Below are positions 26,765 to 35,634 of a stretch of DNA of 64,000 nt, piece by piece (position 1 is the first letter of the stretch; every line of letters begins with the position of its first letter). The position numbers were made by a program, and so were the translations under genes. Below the pieces are notes generated by a model. It was not told where the DNA came from. It searched no databases and saw only the letters and a program-made list of their open reading frames with translations. Origin of the DNA: Butyricimonas sp. Marseille-P3923 (lineage in GTDB: Bacteria > Bacteroidota > Bacteroidia > Bacteroidales > Marinifilaceae); NCBI RefSeq assembly GCF_900184685.1, contig NZ_FXXL01000004.1, positions 395,843 to 459,842 of the forward strand. Reading direction: 5' to 3'.

Positions 26765-29440
26765 ATGAAACAAAAGACTTTTTTATTCGTGTTGATTGCT
26801 TCTTTACTGGTGTGGAGCGTGGGGGATGCTGACGGGATGACCGGTACGCGAAAGAAGAAAAACAAAAAGGGGAAAGGTGAAATGGAGATGAAACAGGAGA
26901 TGTCCAAGAAAAGCAAGTATGAACAGCTATTTGACGGGCGAAAGGTAGAAACCGCGAAAGGTTTGTTCACTCTCCACAAGATGGACGACGGTAGCCTGTA
27001 TGTTGAATTACCGTTGAATCTATTGGACAAAGATATGCTGATCGCTTCTATTGTTAGTGAGATTTCCGATAATCGTTTTGCTAACGTGGGAGAGATCACG
27101 CACGAGCCGCTCCTTGTTTCTTTCACGAAGGTGGATTCTTCCATCAATCTGGTGAGCCTCGTGAATTGCCGTCTTTTGACGGATGACGAGAATGTGGCGG
27201 ATCGCTTGGCGATTTCGATGAAAGCCCCCGTGATGGAGAGATACCGGATAGAGGCTTATAACCCGGATAGTACGGCAGTGGTGATTAACATGACCAATTT
27301 CTTTTTGAGCGATAACGAGGATATGGATCCTTTCTCGCCTTTTGCTCCTGCCGCGGGTAACGGTCAACGAAGAATAGAAAAGATGTTTAACCGGGATAAA
27401 TCGACGATTGCCGGCATAAAGGCGTTTGCGGATAACGTGAGTATCCGGAGTTCCTTGTCCTATCGGGCGGGGAGCGTCGGTCAGATGGATCCTCGTCCGT
27501 ATATCACTCAGCGTCCGTTTACCGCTTTGATGACACGGAGTATCATGTTGTTGCCGGAGAACCCGATGCGTCCGCGGTTAGCCGATCCCCGTATCGGTTT
27601 TTTCTTCCAGCAAATGATTCGTTTCAGCGAGGATAAGGGTGCAGAACCTGAAATGTACACGCTTCGTTGGAGATTGGAGCCTAAAGACGAGGCTGCTTAC
27701 CGTAGGGGGGAACTGGTGGAGCCGAAACAACCGATCGTGTTTTATATCGACGACAAATTCCCGGAATTCTGGAAGCCGTATATTAAAGCCGGCATTGAAA
27801 CGTGGCAGAAAGCTTTTGAAAAGATAGGCTTCAAGAATGCTATCTTGGCAAGGGACTTCCCGAAAGATGACCCGGAATTTGACCCGGACAACTTCAAGTA
27901 CAGTTGTGTCCGTTATTGCCCGATCCCGATCGCTAATGCCATGGGACAACCTGTTGCAGATCCCAGAACGGGAGAGATCATTCATGCTACGGTGTATATC
28001 TATCACAACGTGTTGGATATCCTGCAGAGTTGGCGGATGATACAGACGGCTCCTGCCGACCCGGAAGTGCGAGGCGTGAAAATGCCGGAAGAGATATTGG
28101 GTGATTGTATGCGTTACGTGATCGCGCATGAAGTGGGGCATACTTTATCCATGATGCACAATATGTCGGCTTCCGCGGCAATCCCGGTAGATTCGTTGCG
28201 TTCCCCGTCTTTCACTCAAAAATACGGGACGACGTATTCTATCATGGACTATGCCCGTAACAACTATGTGGCTCAGCCCGGGGATAAGGAAAGAGGCGTG
28301 AAAATGACACCCCCGGAATTGGGACTATATGATTACTACGCGATCAAATGGCTGTACACCCCTATTTTCGACGTTAAGACGGCAAAAGAAGAAGTGCCCG
28401 TGTTGGATCGGTGGATTTCCGAGAAATCCGGGGATCCGGTGTATCGTTACGGGAAGCAGCAATTCATGTTGCGGATAGACCCTTCCAGCATGGAGGAGGA
28501 TCTGGGGGACGATCCGGTGAAGGCTGCCGGGTATGGTGTGAAAAATCTGAAATATGTCATGAAACATCTGGACGAATGGGTAGCCGGGGAAGATAAGGAC
28601 TATAATTTCCGTCAACGGATTTATAATGAGATCATATACCAGTATTATCGTTATTTGGGACACGTGATGGCTAATATCGGGGGCGTGTATATGTACGAGA
28701 GATATGACGGGGATGCCCGTCCGGTGGCTTACGAACCGGTTCCGAGGGAAAGGCAAAAAGAGTCCGTGCGTTTCATGGTAAACCAGATGCGTGATTTATC
28801 CTGGATCAATTCTTCCAAGCTGCAAAGGGGATATCCTTTGACCGGGAATATATCGGGTGTGTTGGAGAAATCTATTTTCGAGGGATTGATGGGTATGTTG
28901 CGAACTCTCATTATCAGCGAGAATAATAACGGGCAACAGGCTTATTCCAGGGTGGAATACTTGAGTGATATTTATAATATGATCATGCAACCTACCCTTC
29001 AGGGAAAATCATTGACGAAAACGGATATTAGTTTGCAGACACAGTTCATCGGAGCTCTGTATCAAGCGGCAGATCTGGCTCGTAAAGGGCTTGGCGGGGG
29101 GGACGTGAGTGCTTCGACAATGGGATTCGTGAGCCCGATAACTATACCGGATTTCATTAAGGCGAATAGCCGTGCGGACTACGGGGATATGCCGGAGCAT
29201 TTTGCCGGTATTTATTCCAACCGGGATATGGTTGCTTCTCGCGGAACTGCCCGTGCGGAAGAATACATGGGATTCGGAGAACCTTATATCCGTCCGATGG
29301 GTTTCGGAATCGACCATAGCTGTTTTATGATGTTGAAACGGATAAACGACTTGATGAAGAGTAAAGCAAACACGGGAAACCAGGAAACCCGGGATTTTTA
29401 CCAGATGATGATATTCAAGTTTAACAAGATGTTCAAGTAG
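26765..29440 (+). CDS. Zinc-dependent metzincin protease (DUF5117/DUF5118 type), active-site intact
   Basis: A secreted 891-residue metalloprotease. A signal peptide and a very basic KKKNKKGKG segment are followed by DUF5118-like and DUF5117-like beta domains (about 55-400). The catalytic domain carries VIAHEVGHTLSMMHNM (His455, Glu456, His459, His465; HExxHxxxxxH spacing) and a Met-turn YSIMDYA. This is the layout of large Bacteroidota zinc-dependent metalloproteases. Its close paralogue, 17 bp downstream, has lost all of these residues. Expected to cut proteins or peptides in the periplasm or at the surface. Confidence 0.92.
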   Translation: MKQKTFLFVLIASLLVWSVGDADGMTGTRKKKNKKGKGEMEMKQEMSKKSKYEQLFDGRKVETAKGLFTLHKMDDGSLYVELPLNLLDKDMLIASIVSEISDNRFANVGEITHEPLLVSFTKVDSSINLVSLVNCRLLTDDENVADRLAISMKAPVMERYRIEAYNPDSTAVVINMTNFFLSDNEDMDPFSPFAPAAGNGQRRIEKMFNRDKSTIAGIKAFADNVSIRSSLSYRAGSVGQMDPRPYITQRPFTALMTRSIMLLPENPMRPRLADPRIGFFFQQMIRFSEDKGAEPEMYTLRWRLEPKDEAAYRRGELVEPKQPIVFYIDDKFPEFWKPYIKAGIETWQKAFEKIGFKNAILARDFPKDDPEFDPDNFKYSCVRYCPIPIANAMGQPVADPRTGEIIHATVYIYHNVLDILQSWRMIQTAPADPEVRGVKMPEEILGDCMRYVIAHEVGHTLSMMHNMSASAAIPVDSLRSPSFTQKYGTTYSIMDYARNNYVAQPGDKERGVKMTPPELGLYDYYAIKWLYTPIFDVKTAKEEVPVLDRWISEKSGDPVYRYGKQQFMLRIDPSSMEEDLGDDPVKAAGYGVKNLKYVMKHLDEWVAGEDKDYNFRQRIYNEIIYQYYRYLGHVMANIGGVYMYERYDGDARPVAYEPVPRERQKESVRFMVNQMRDLSWINSSKLQRGYPLTGNISGVLEKSIFEGLMGMLRTLIISENNNGQQAYSRVEYLSDIYNMIMQPTLQGKSLTKTDISLQTQFIGALYQAADLARKGLGGGDVSASTMGFVSPITIPDFIKANSRADYGDMPEHFAGIYSNRDMVASRGTARAEEYMGFGEPYIRPMGFGIDHSCFMMLKRINDLMKSKANTGNQETRDFYQMMIFKFNKMFK

Positions 29441-29457
29441 TAATTTATAAATCAGAT

Positions 29458-32103
29458 ATGATGAAGAAGATTATATACGCGCTATGTGCCTGTTTCCTGT
29501 TATTGGCTGTTGGTCAAGAAACACTCACGGCGCAGCGTAAAGGCGAAGTGAAAGAGCCTTCTGGCAAGGGGGAGAAGAAGCCGATGGGAATGTTCGGTAC
29601 GCCGGCAAAGAAAATGTCCTACGAGGAGGTGTTCCGGGACAAAAAGGTTCGGACTTCCAAGGGATTGATGACGATTCATGCCGTGAATGACCACGGGCGG
29701 GAGTTGGTGTACGTGGAATTTCCCAAGAGTTTGCTGGAGAAAGATATGATGTTAACCACGGCAGTGCGCGAAACCAGTGATAACGGGAGTTGTGCCGTGG
29801 GGCAATTCGGTGACTTCATTTACCTGCGGTTTTACCTGGAGAATCATAATCTGGAAGCCCGTGCCGTGGTCGGCGACGAACCGTTGAACCTTACCGGTGA
29901 CGGGAGGGTAGAGGGGGCTTTGGAAGAGGCTCATAAACCGGGAATCTGGCAAATGATGCCCGTGATGGCTTTCACCCCGGATAGCAGTGCCGTGGTCGTG
30001 GATATGACTCAATTCTTTATGGATCACACGGAATATACCAATCCTTTTTCAGCCTTTAATGGCAATATTATGGGGATAAGCGGTCAAAGTATGCAACGTC
30101 TTCGTCCGGAAATGAGCAAACTCGTGCAAGTAGCGGCTTATGACAATAATGTCGCGGTAACGGGGGACTATGCCTATTTGGTAGATTACTCTTTCATGGG
30201 GACGGTTTACATGAGAAATAAGCCCGTGTCTGTCACGGCTGACCGTATTCTCGTGATGATGCCGGAGGAAGTGATGAAACCCCGTATAGCGGATGAACGG
30301 GTGGGGACGACTAAATTGCCTAGAAAAGCTATTTCGGCTAACGACGAAGGTTTCCGCCGGAAAGTGTATACCTTGCGCAGGAGAATCGAACCTTCCGATG
30401 AGGCGGCCTATCGTGCCGGGCAATTGGTGGAACCGAAAAAACCGATCGTGTTTTACATGGATACCCTCATGCCCCAAGACTGGAAAAAGGCAATAAAAGA
30501 TGGCGCAGAGGCTTGGAACGAGGCGTTTGAGGCTGCCGGATTCAAAAACGTGATCCGTGTCGTGGAATTTCCCAAAAATGATCCCGGGTTCAGTGCCTTT
30601 GATATCGCGAATTCCGTGATACGCTACGTGCCGAGTTGGTCTAATGATCTTCAGAATTCGTTGCATATCGATATGAGAAGTGGTGAAATATTGAATAGTT
30701 CTATCATGATACGCGGGGGATGCCTGAAAGCTTTATCCGATCTATACAAGGTTTCGATGATGGCTTCCGACCCGGCTGCCCGCACGAATGGTGAATTGCC
30801 GGAAGACGTGCGTTACGGGATATTGAAGGCGTATATCAGCCAACTGGTCGGCAATTGTTTGGGGTTCACGAGTAATGCCCGACCGGACAGTACGTATCCC
30901 TTGGATTCCCTGCGCTCCCCTTCCTTTACCCGGAAATACGGGCTGTCACCTTCCATCATGGGGTATTATATCACATATAATTATATCGCTAGCGAGGATG
31001 ACGTGGCGAAAGGAGTCCGCTTGATTCCGAAGGCTATCGGGGAAGGGGACAAGTATATGGTAAAATGGTTGTACACGCCGATATATGAAGCCTCCACCCC
31101 GGAGGAAGAAGTGCCGGTATTGGATGAATGGATTGCCAGGGAAAAGAACAATCCGGCTTGTTCTTTCGGTTACCCGAGCGGCTTGTATTTTGACCCGTCT
31201 TCTACCCCGGGAATATTGGGAAACGACCATGTGAGATCCATGAAATGTTACATGGAACGCTTGAAATATGCTTTGGAGAATCTGGATTCCTGGTACTCGC
31301 GTGATGATAAAGATTATAGCGAACGGGCAGGGTTGATGAGAGGTTTATTTAATGGCGTCGGTTTCAAAATCCGGATGGTCTTGTCACACGTGGGGGGATT
31401 CCGTTATAACCTGGGAGAAGATGGAGTGAGCTATGATTTCGCGACCAAGGCGGAAGAGAAGAAATACATTGATTTAATGTTCGAGTGGATGCGGGAAATT
31501 CCTACCTTCAGGCAAAAAGACCTCGAGGAGAAAATAGAACTGGCGGATAATCCCACGTTTATGTTCGTGTGGGATTGTTTCTCGCAGTTGTTCGGTAGGG
31601 CTGAATTGATTTATTTCGCCCAGGAGAAAGGCAGTAAAGGCTATACCGCGGAAGAATTTATAGAGGAATTAAACCGGCGGGTATGGGCACCGACGATACA
31701 AGGTAAAACCCGCTTAACGGGGATCGAAAAAACCATGCAGTTCTCGATGTTGGGAACGATGCTATTGTCTTCCGGGCTACAACCGCAACCCCCTAGAATG
31801 ATGCAGGGACAGCCCCAACCTCAAGGAGGGGGCGGAAAGAGATTGGACACGGATTTATATGGAGCTGTTGCCCGGACAAAAATGAATGGAGATCGCTTTG
31901 GAAATACGGTAGACCAGTCGCTTGCGCTCGATCCGAATTTAAGTTTGCGGGTAGTACGGGAGCCGGTACAACATATTTATTACAAAATGTTGTTGCGCAC
32001 GAAAGCTATGATTGAAAAAGCCCTTCCCGCTAGTACGGGAGAATTGCGTGCCCACTATGAATTTATGCTGTACAAAATTCATGACGTGATGGATAATAAA
32101 TAA
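29458..32103 (+). CDS. Inactive metzincin paralogue of the upstream protease
   Basis: An 881-residue secreted protein that aligns along its whole length with the gene before it (YEEVFRDKKVRTSKGLMTIH, AAYRAGQLVEPKKPIVFYMD, DSLRSPSFTRKYG). The zinc site HEVGHTLSMMH is replaced by SQLVGNCLGFT-type residues (Gln462, Leu463, Asn466), and the Met-turn reads PSIMGYYIT. All zinc ligands and the catalytic Glu are gone while the frame and the flanks are kept. A C-terminal PQPPRMMQGQPQPQGGGGK linker is extra. It probably serves as a substrate-binding or regulatory partner of the active twin. Catalytic loss is read directly; the role is inference. Confidence 0.9.
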   Translation: MMKKIIYALCACFLLLAVGQETLTAQRKGEVKEPSGKGEKKPMGMFGTPAKKMSYEEVFRDKKVRTSKGLMTIHAVNDHGRELVYVEFPKSLLEKDMMLTTAVRETSDNGSCAVGQFGDFIYLRFYLENHNLEARAVVGDEPLNLTGDGRVEGALEEAHKPGIWQMMPVMAFTPDSSAVVVDMTQFFMDHTEYTNPFSAFNGNIMGISGQSMQRLRPEMSKLVQVAAYDNNVAVTGDYAYLVDYSFMGTVYMRNKPVSVTADRILVMMPEEVMKPRIADERVGTTKLPRKAISANDEGFRRKVYTLRRRIEPSDEAAYRAGQLVEPKKPIVFYMDTLMPQDWKKAIKDGAEAWNEAFEAAGFKNVIRVVEFPKNDPGFSAFDIANSVIRYVPSWSNDLQNSLHIDMRSGEILNSSIMIRGGCLKALSDLYKVSMMASDPAARTNGELPEDVRYGILKAYISQLVGNCLGFTSNARPDSTYPLDSLRSPSFTRKYGLSPSIMGYYITYNYIASEDDVAKGVRLIPKAIGEGDKYMVKWLYTPIYEASTPEEEVPVLDEWIAREKNNPACSFGYPSGLYFDPSSTPGILGNDHVRSMKCYMERLKYALENLDSWYSRDDKDYSERAGLMRGLFNGVGFKIRMVLSHVGGFRYNLGEDGVSYDFATKAEEKKYIDLMFEWMREIPTFRQKDLEEKIELADNPTFMFVWDCFSQLFGRAELIYFAQEKGSKGYTAEEFIEELNRRVWAPTIQGKTRLTGIEKTMQFSMLGTMLLSSGLQPQPPRMMQGQPQPQGGGGKRLDTDLYGAVARTKMNGDRFGNTVDQSLALDPNLSLRVVREPVQHIYYKMLLRTKAMIEKALPASTGELRAHYEFMLYKIHDVMDNK

Positions 32104-32114
32104 TCTTGAAAGAT

Positions 32115-33233
32115 ATGAAATATTTAATATGGATATTGTTCCTCGGTTGCGTTGGCTGTACGCCACCAACAAAATACAACCTGACAGGTCGTGTACCCAA
32201 GGAAATCGGCAACGTAACAGCTTATTTGATCACGGTATCGAATAACATGAATGACACGATAGCCCGAACCCAAGTGGTCGACGGTGTTTTTGAATTCCGG
32301 GGAAGTTGTTCGGAAGTAACCCCGGTGTTGCTGACACTGAGTTCCGGAACCGTTGGTGCCTTGCCGATTTTTCTGGAGAACGCGAATTACGAGGTGGACA
32401 TTTACCCGGGGAACATCGAATTGAGCCTCGTGAAAGGCGGGGGTGAGCCCCAGCGAATATCGAGTGAATTTCATCGCTTCGGGCGGGAATGTTGTGAAGA
32501 GATTGGAAAAGTGGGAGATGAATTTTTAAGTTTATCCCCGTCAGACGCCCGTTATCGCGAATTACAAGTTTATATCGATTCGTTGAGTTCAATCAGATCC
32601 ATGAAAGAGAATGCTTTCATGCGCGAGTATGCCGACAGCTACTTGGGTATCGAGAATTTGGCTCAATACGCGGGGAAATTATCGTTGGAAGACCTGAAAA
32701 GCGAGTACGCCAAGTTTAGTCCCGTATACCGGAATAGTTTTTCCGGAAGGAACATCGCGAAATGGATTGATATTCAAGAGAAGGCGGGTATCGGCAAACA
32801 GGCCCCGAATTTCACGGTGCAAACACCCGAGGGTAAAGAGTTCACGCTCCACTCGGTGAACGCGAAAGCCAAATTGATCGATTTCTGGGCATCGTGGTGT
32901 AGCCCTTGCCGGGCAATGATCCCGGAACTGAAAAGGATGTACGAGGAATTTCATAATCATGGTTTCGAGATCGTGAGTATTTCGTTGGATGATAAAAAAG
33001 GGTATTGGCTAAAGGCGTTGGAGGACGAGAAGATGCCTTGGACACAGGGATCGGATCTGAAGGGAGCCGGTGCGGATTCTCCTTTAGTGAAATCTTATGG
33101 TTTCCTTGGAGTCCCTTACCTGGTGCTCGTGGACGAGGATAACCGGATTCTTGTAAGGGCTTCCGGTGCGAACGAACTTCCGAAAGTTCGGGAGAGGTTG
33201 GTTAATTATCTATTTAACAAAAAGATAAAATGA
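32115..33233 (+). CDS. TlpA-family lipoprotein thioredoxin, CSPC
   Basis: A lipoprotein of about 372 residues; the ATG at 32115 is preferred over a TTG 9 bp upstream because it gives a clean signal MKYLIWILFLGCVGC. A DUF4369-like beta domain (YNLTGRVPKEIGNVTAYLI) is followed by a helical linker and a thioredoxin domain with DFWASWCSPCRAMIPE and cis-Pro FLGVPYLVLVDEDNR. CSPC is a less common active site than CGPC and may shift redox potential. It follows the metzincin pair by 11 bp and overlaps the next start by 4 bp (ATGA). Confidence 0.9.
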   Translation: MKYLIWILFLGCVGCTPPTKYNLTGRVPKEIGNVTAYLITVSNNMNDTIARTQVVDGVFEFRGSCSEVTPVLLTLSSGTVGALPIFLENANYEVDIYPGNIELSLVKGGGEPQRISSEFHRFGRECCEEIGKVGDEFLSLSPSDARYRELQVYIDSLSSIRSMKENAFMREYADSYLGIENLAQYAGKLSLEDLKSEYAKFSPVYRNSFSGRNIAKWIDIQEKAGIGKQAPNFTVQTPEGKEFTLHSVNAKAKLIDFWASWCSPCRAMIPELKRMYEEFHNHGFEIVSISLDDKKGYWLKALEDEKMPWTQGSDLKGAGADSPLVKSYGFLGVPYLVLVDEDNRILVRASGANELPKVRERLVNYLFNKKIK

Positions 33234-34342
33234 TCATGAAACAAATATTGTATTTGTTAATTCTCGCGGGTGCTATCATTGCCGGCTGCAGCGATTCCGG
33301 CGGGTACGTCGTGAATGGTTCGGTAGGTGGACAGGTGGGTGGAAAAGCGTACGCGATCCGCATTATCGATAAGGACATTTCAGATACATTGCAAGCGGTG
33401 GATATTCGGGATGGCAAGTTTACGATGAAAGGAAGCGTGGACGAGATCACGCCCGTGTACGTGTCCGTGGAAGGAGGGATGGGTTCTATGGCATATCTCG
33501 AGAACGGGGCAACTTTCACGGTTACTTTCCGGTCGGGACAAATCCCGGTAGTGGAAGGCGGGGGCGAAACGCAACGCCTGAGTTTGGAATACGCCAAGAT
33601 AGGTCTTGGACTCTCGGATAAATACGCGGGGATGCAGGAGGAAATGATGCGTGCTTTCCAGCGGGGAGATACATCGGCGATGAAGGAAATGACGGAAAGA
33701 ACGCGGGTATTGGTTCTGGACTCGGAAACAAAGCAGGCTCAATTCTTGATAGACCACGGGAATACTTTCTTCGCCTTGTACGACCTTTCCCAAAAGGCAC
33801 TAGGGATGACCGCGGATGACGTGAAAGCCCGTTTCGACCTGTGTAGTGATGAACTGAAAGCGACGAAACCGGGGAAATACATTCAGGAATTGCTCCCGAA
33901 ACTGGGAAAGATCGCGATAGGGGCTACCGTGCCGAACTTCACCTCCCGAACTCCTGATGGTAAAGAAGTATCCTTGTATGATATCAAATGCAAGGTGAAA
34001 TTGATCGACTTCTGGGCTTCCAATTGTGGGATTTGCCGGGAGGAAAATCAATTGATCAAGCCGCTTTACGAGCAATATCACGCGAAGGGGTTCGACGCCA
34101 TCAGTTACTCCGTCGACCGGAAACGGGAGGCGTGGTTGAATGCCGTGGAACAGGATGCTTTGCCGTGGGTGCAAGTCTCTGACTTGGATGCCGACAAAGC
34201 AAAAGTAATATCCGAGATGTATGGCGTGTACCTGCTGCCGACCACCTTGCTCGTGGATGAAAATAACCGGGTGATCGCCCGGAATGTAAAAAGCGACGAA
34301 TTGAAAGAGTTGTTGGCAAGGCTTTTATCCGGGAGTAAATAA
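33230..34342 (+). CDS. TlpA-family lipoprotein thioredoxin, CGIC
   Basis: A 370-residue lipoprotein (LAGAIIAGCSDSG) coupled to the upstream tlpA gene by an ATGA overlap. An ATG 6 bp later is an alternative start. The N-terminal DUF4369-like domain closely matches the previous protein (VDEITPVYVSVEGGMGSMAYLENG; VEGGGETQRLS in both), so the two arose by tandem duplication. The thioredoxin domain has FWASNCGICREEN, with Asn in place of the Trp before the first Cys, and YLLPTTLLVDENNR. Both Cys are present. Last gene of island 2. Confidence 0.9.
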   Translation: MIMKQILYLLILAGAIIAGCSDSGGYVVNGSVGGQVGGKAYAIRIIDKDISDTLQAVDIRDGKFTMKGSVDEITPVYVSVEGGMGSMAYLENGATFTVTFRSGQIPVVEGGGETQRLSLEYAKIGLGLSDKYAGMQEEMMRAFQRGDTSAMKEMTERTRVLVLDSETKQAQFLIDHGNTFFALYDLSQKALGMTADDVKARFDLCSDELKATKPGKYIQELLPKLGKIAIGATVPNFTSRTPDGKEVSLYDIKCKVKLIDFWASNCGICREENQLIKPLYEQYHAKGFDAISYSVDRKREAWLNAVEQDALPWVQVSDLDADKAKVISEMYGVYLLPTTLLVDENNRVIARNVKSDELKELLARLLSGSK

Positions 34343-34386
34343 TCTCGTGATAGTATTCTTTTAATTGTTTTATTGTTGTGCAAGGA

Positions 34387-34452
34387 GTATTCCAGCTCTC
34401 CCTCTATAAACAGAGGAGGAGCTGGAATACCATTCCAACGTCCAATTTTTTC
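34387..34452. terminator. Bidirectional terminator between island 2 and the EamA gene
   Basis: gtattccagctc (from 34387) pairs with gagctggaatac (to 34430), extended inward to about 19 bp with two mismatches. A run of six T follows at about 34446. It sits between convergent genes and probably stops both. Confidence 0.75.
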
Positions 34453-34515
34453 ACCTTGTAACCGAGTATAACTATAGTTCCGGGAGAAGTCGGAATAAAT
34501 TATGCTCTATTAATG

Positions 34516-35412
34516 TCATCTTCTCCTGAATCTCGGGAATCCCTTTTCCGCGACATACACCCCGCAGATAATCAACAAGGCTCCCCCGATGGCGATAAAC
34601 GTGATATGCTCGTGCAGGACGATGGCGGAAGCGATAAGCGTGACAAGCGGGGTAAGGTAGATGTAATTGTTTGCCCGGATGCCTCCCAGCACCTTCACGG
34701 TCTTGTTCCACGCGATGAAGCAGATAAAAGAAGCGATAATCCCCAGGAACAAGAGGTTGCCCCATACTTGCGGCAAGGCAAAAAGTTCTGCGTTCCAGTG
34801 TAACGGGTAGAAGTGGAACATGGGTAGTAACGTGACCAGCCCGTAGAAAAACACTTTACGGGTGATAAACACTGTCGGGTAAGTATCCAGTTTTTTCAGT
34901 ATAATCGTGTAGAACGCCCAGCACAATGCGGCGGCAAGTGTGAGTAAATCCCCGATCGGTTTTACTTGCAGCACGATGCTCCCGTTGAAAACGACAAGCA
35001 CCACTCCCGCGAGAGCCACGAGGGACCCCCACGCAAATGATTTCTTCAGTTTTTCCCCCCGGATAAACACGCGTGACAGTAAGGCGGTCAGGATCGGTGC
35101 CGTGCATAGTATGATTGACACGTTGGATGCCAGCGTGTAGTCGATGGCGATATTCTCTGTCACGAAATAGAGTGAACCGCCTGTGATACCGGAAGCTATG
35201 AATAATAATTCATTTTTCACGCTGTTTGCCCACAAACGGCGATGTTCCAGCACGCAAAGAAGAATGTATGCGATGGCGAAGCGGTATAGCATAATTTCAA
35301 CCGGTGTCAGTCCGTTATTTAACAGTACTTTCGTGGACACGAACGTGACTCCCCAGATAGAGATGATAAGGAAAGCGGATATATGATATAGCGTGTTAGA
35401 TGTGGGTTTCAT
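34516..35412 (-). CDS. EamA/DMT-family permease
   Basis: A 298-residue inner-membrane protein with about ten hydrophobic helices in two repeated EamA halves (ISAFLIISIWGVTFVSTKVLL at the start of the first; GDLLTLAAALCWAFYTIILKK in the second). Drug/metabolite exporters of this family usually move amino acids, nucleotides or other small metabolites; the substrate cannot be read here. It faces island 2 and shares a bidirectional terminator with it, so it is a separate unit. A -7 box on this strand lies 32-39 bp before its start. Confidence 0.9.
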   Translation of the reverse strand: MKPTSNTLYHISAFLIISIWGVTFVSTKVLLNNGLTPVEIMLYRFAIAYILLCVLEHRRLWANSVKNELLFIASGITGGSLYFVTENIAIDYTLASNVSIILCTAPILTALLSRVFIRGEKLKKSFAWGSLVALAGVVLVVFNGSIVLQVKPIGDLLTLAAALCWAFYTIILKKLDTYPTVFITRKVFFYGLVTLLPMFHFYPLHWNAELFALPQVWGNLLFLGIIASFICFIAWNKTVKVLGGIRANNYIYLTPLVTLIASAIVLHEHITFIAIGGALLIICGVYVAEKGFPRFRRR

Positions 35413-35443
35413 TTATTGCATAAATATTTGTATTAAATGGGTG

Positions 35444-35451
35444 CAAATGTA
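35444..35451 (-). promoter_or_regulatory. -7 box for the EamA gene
   Basis: On the minus strand this reads TACATTTG followed by CACCC, matching TAnnTTTG and resembling the downstream flank of the rRNA promoters. No clear -33 element is visible. Confidence 0.4.
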
Positions 35452-35584
35452 TAAAAGAATATTGATTTCCCGTAATATGTGCGAAAAAATATGACGCTAC
35501 TCTTTTTTGTTGTCTACATTGGGTAGTTGTAATATATTGAAAACGTGAAAAAGAATCGGATTGAGCGTTCGTGTGTGAAAAATG

Positions 35585-35614
35585 TTGCATCCACGGAACT
35601 TTTTCTTAACTTTG
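35585..35614 (+). promoter_or_regulatory. Promoter of the transglutaminase-like gene
   Basis: TTG at 35585-35587, a 19-bp spacer, then TAACTTTG at 35607-35614. Transcription would start about 12 bp before the ATG at 35635, which supports that start rather than the GTG at 35545. Confidence 0.6.
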
Positions 35615-35634
35615 AAATGTTAAATAGAAATACC

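Noticed and set aside
1..34342. Islands 1 and 2 as polysaccharide utilisation loci
   Set aside because: No carbohydrate-active enzyme lies between sigma/FecR and the last island gene; the only glycosidase (GH85) is outside, between terminators.
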